A program made the translations under genes and the position numbers. Of a stretch of 64,000 nt of DNA, positions 62,924 through 64,000 are shown piece after piece. Position 1 is the first letter of the stretch. Each line of letters starts with the position of its first letter. The DNA is from Oceanirhabdus sp. W0125-5. Lineage in GTDB: Bacteria; Bacillota; Clostridia; Clostridiales; Clostridiaceae. The notes beneath the pieces were generated by a model. It ran no database searches, was not told the origin of the DNA, and saw only the letters and a list, made by a program, of their open reading frames with translations. Location of the stretch: contig NZ_CP115913.1 in assembly GCF_027938815.1 (NCBI RefSeq), forward strand, positions 1,398,001 through 1,462,000, given 5' to 3'.

Positions 62924-64000
62924 TTAAAAAGGAAATAAAGCTTCATGTAATAGTTTAACCGCTTTTATGCAAATTAAATTATCACTCGCCATTTTATTTA
63001 AAATATCAAATGCCTTTTCTTGAGATAAACCTTCACGATATGGTCTATCTTCAGTTAATGCTTGATAAATATCACACACAGCTAATATTCGTGATTCTAA
63101 ACTAAGATGTTTGTCATTAAATTTATTAGGATATCCTGTGCCATTAAGTTTTTCATGATGATTAGTAGCCCACTCTCTTACATCATCCAAACCAGTTATA
63201 GGAGATAAAATTAAATTAGTATAGTAAGCATGAGATTTCACTATATTAAACTCAGACTCTGATAAAGCACCATTTTTATTTAGGATTTTTGATGGAATTG
63301 CAAGTTTTCCTATATCGTGAAATAATCCTGCTAGTTTCATCTTTTGGCACTTATTCTCATCAAAACCAACATGTTTTGCAACCATATAAGAAAGATCAGC
63401 TATCTCTCTAGAATGTTGAGCTGTAAAAGGACTTTTCTTGTCTACTATTTGAGAGAAAATATATGCTATGATTTCAATCTCATCCAAGGTAAGAGTTCGT
63501 TTTATTTTTGGTGATATATTTCTCATCAAACTAGGAATTTTAACGATGTTGCATAAGTTTAACCAAAAAGAGTCAGTTGAAGCTAGCTTTAAAAATGCAT
63601 CTGTTATTATACTAGAAAAAATTATATCTTTTTTTGATTTGACCCAGGAAATAATCACATCTCGGTTAAATATTTGTTGAGAATTAGTAATAAATTTAAT
63701 AGCTAATACATCAGCTATTCGTATGATTTGACTACCAATAGGAATAGAATTACCTTTAAGTTTTAAAGGGCCAGAACCATTCCAGTTCTCATGGTGACTT
63801 CTAATAATATCTGAAATGTTATTAAAAATCTTATTTCTTAAAAGATTAGACCCTGTTATACAGTGTCCTAAAATGAATTCTTTATTGGCGTGACTTTTTT
63901 CTAATGCCTCGATGGCACCTATATCATGTATTAAAGAAGCTAAATAAATATCTTCTATCAAATAGTTACTTAAGCCTAATTCTTTACATAATTCTAATGC
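62924..64000 (-). CDS. HD-GYP domain protein, tandem HD domains (5' truncated by window edge)
   Basis: The frame is open to base 64000, so the N-terminus is outside; 358 residues are visible. The first HD-like domain has SLIHDIGAIEALEKSHANKEF and SHHENWNGSGPL; its GYP equivalent is NGSGPL and so degenerate. The second, about visible residues 195-355, is a fuller HD-GYP: AQHSREIADLSY, LFHDIGKLAIPSKILNKNG, and NHHEKLNGTGYPN with GTGYP. HD-GYP proteins hydrolyse cyclic di-GMP or related dinucleotides. tsaE follows 34 bases later. Substrate assignment is inference. Confidence 0.85.
   Translation of the reverse strand, partial: ALELCKELGLSNYLIEDIYLASLIHDIGAIEALEKSHANKEFILGHCITGSNLLRNKIFNNISDIIRSHHENWNGSGPLKLKGNSIPIGSQIIRIADVLAIKFITNSQQIFNRDVIISWVKSKKDIIFSSIITDAFLKLASTDSFWLNLCNIVKIPSLMRNISPKIKRTLTLDEIEIIAYIFSQIVDKKSPFTAQHSREIADLSYMVAKHVGFDENKCQKMKLAGLFHDIGKLAIPSKILNKNGALSESEFNIVKSHAYYTNLILSPITGLDDVREWATNHHEKLNGTGYPNKFNDKHLSLESRILAVCDIYQALTEDRPYREGLSQEKAFDILNKMASDNLICIKAVKLLHEALFPF

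Overview
The window is about 64 kb of AT-rich, low-GC Gram-positive chromosome. Arg is almost always AGA, genes have strong GGAGG ribosome-binding sites, and sporulation and germination genes are plentiful (gerK operon, spoIIR, spoIID, spoIIQ, spoIIID, yyaC). Thiolase sits behind a Rex-type operator, and the order atpIBEFHAGDC-ywmB-murA-spoIID-spoIIQ-spoIIID-mreB is clostridial. I read it as Clostridium sensu stricto; the species cannot be named from sequence alone.

Layout. 1-3.7 kb: end of hemL, ispE, then an accessory pair (alpha/beta hydrolase and an AAC(6')-like acetyltransferase). 3.8-8.6 kb: a small membrane protein, gerKA-gerKB-gerKC and spoIIR. 8.9-15.1 kb: a secreted Ig-like protein, ddl, a PP-loop tRNA-thiolase-like gene, a DUF1934 gene, a sigma-54-type activator and a small unknown gene. 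15.7-23 kb: pyrG, rho, rpmE, tdk, prmC, prfA. 23-31 kb: a foreign-looking GNAT gene, a ZIP transporter, sua5/tsaC, a low-molecular-weight phosphatase, rpiB, upp, a dCMP deaminase, a TagO/WecA-type transferase and thl. 31.5-45 kb: the complete F1Fo ATP synthase operon, then cell-wall and engulfment genes. 45.3-47.5 kb: seven alternating tRNA-Tyr/tRNA-Thr genes running into a SAM-I riboswitch and metK. 47.8-49.1 kb: an IS3-family element. 49.2-59.6 kb: recD2, comFC, hpf, secA, prfB (with programmed frameshift), tex. 59.9-64 kb: FMN riboswitch and ribU, then the minus-strand cluster of an HD-GYP gene, tsaE, tsaB and rimI.

The genes combine into recognisable modules: protein synthesis and its fidelity (prfA, prfB, prmC, tsaC/B/E, rimI, hpf, tRNAs), nucleotide supply (pyrG, tdk, upp, dCMP deaminase), energy (atp, thl), and forespore engulfment and germination.

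The most unusual content is an intergenic repeat family of about 240-300 bp, which I cannot match to a named family. It has nine two-ended copies plus eight half or end fragments here. Each copy has imperfect inverted ends built of short GAATG/TATAATG-like or GTTGACAG/GTGGACA-like units, enclosing a near mirror-symmetric series of small hairpins. Arms differ between copies but stay complementary, which is covariation. Some copies are full length. Others are split, with acetyltransferase or hydrolase genes between the halves. One has its core inverted relative to its flanks, one is chimeric, one contains a 26-bp perfect palindrome and one is interrupted by the IS3 element.
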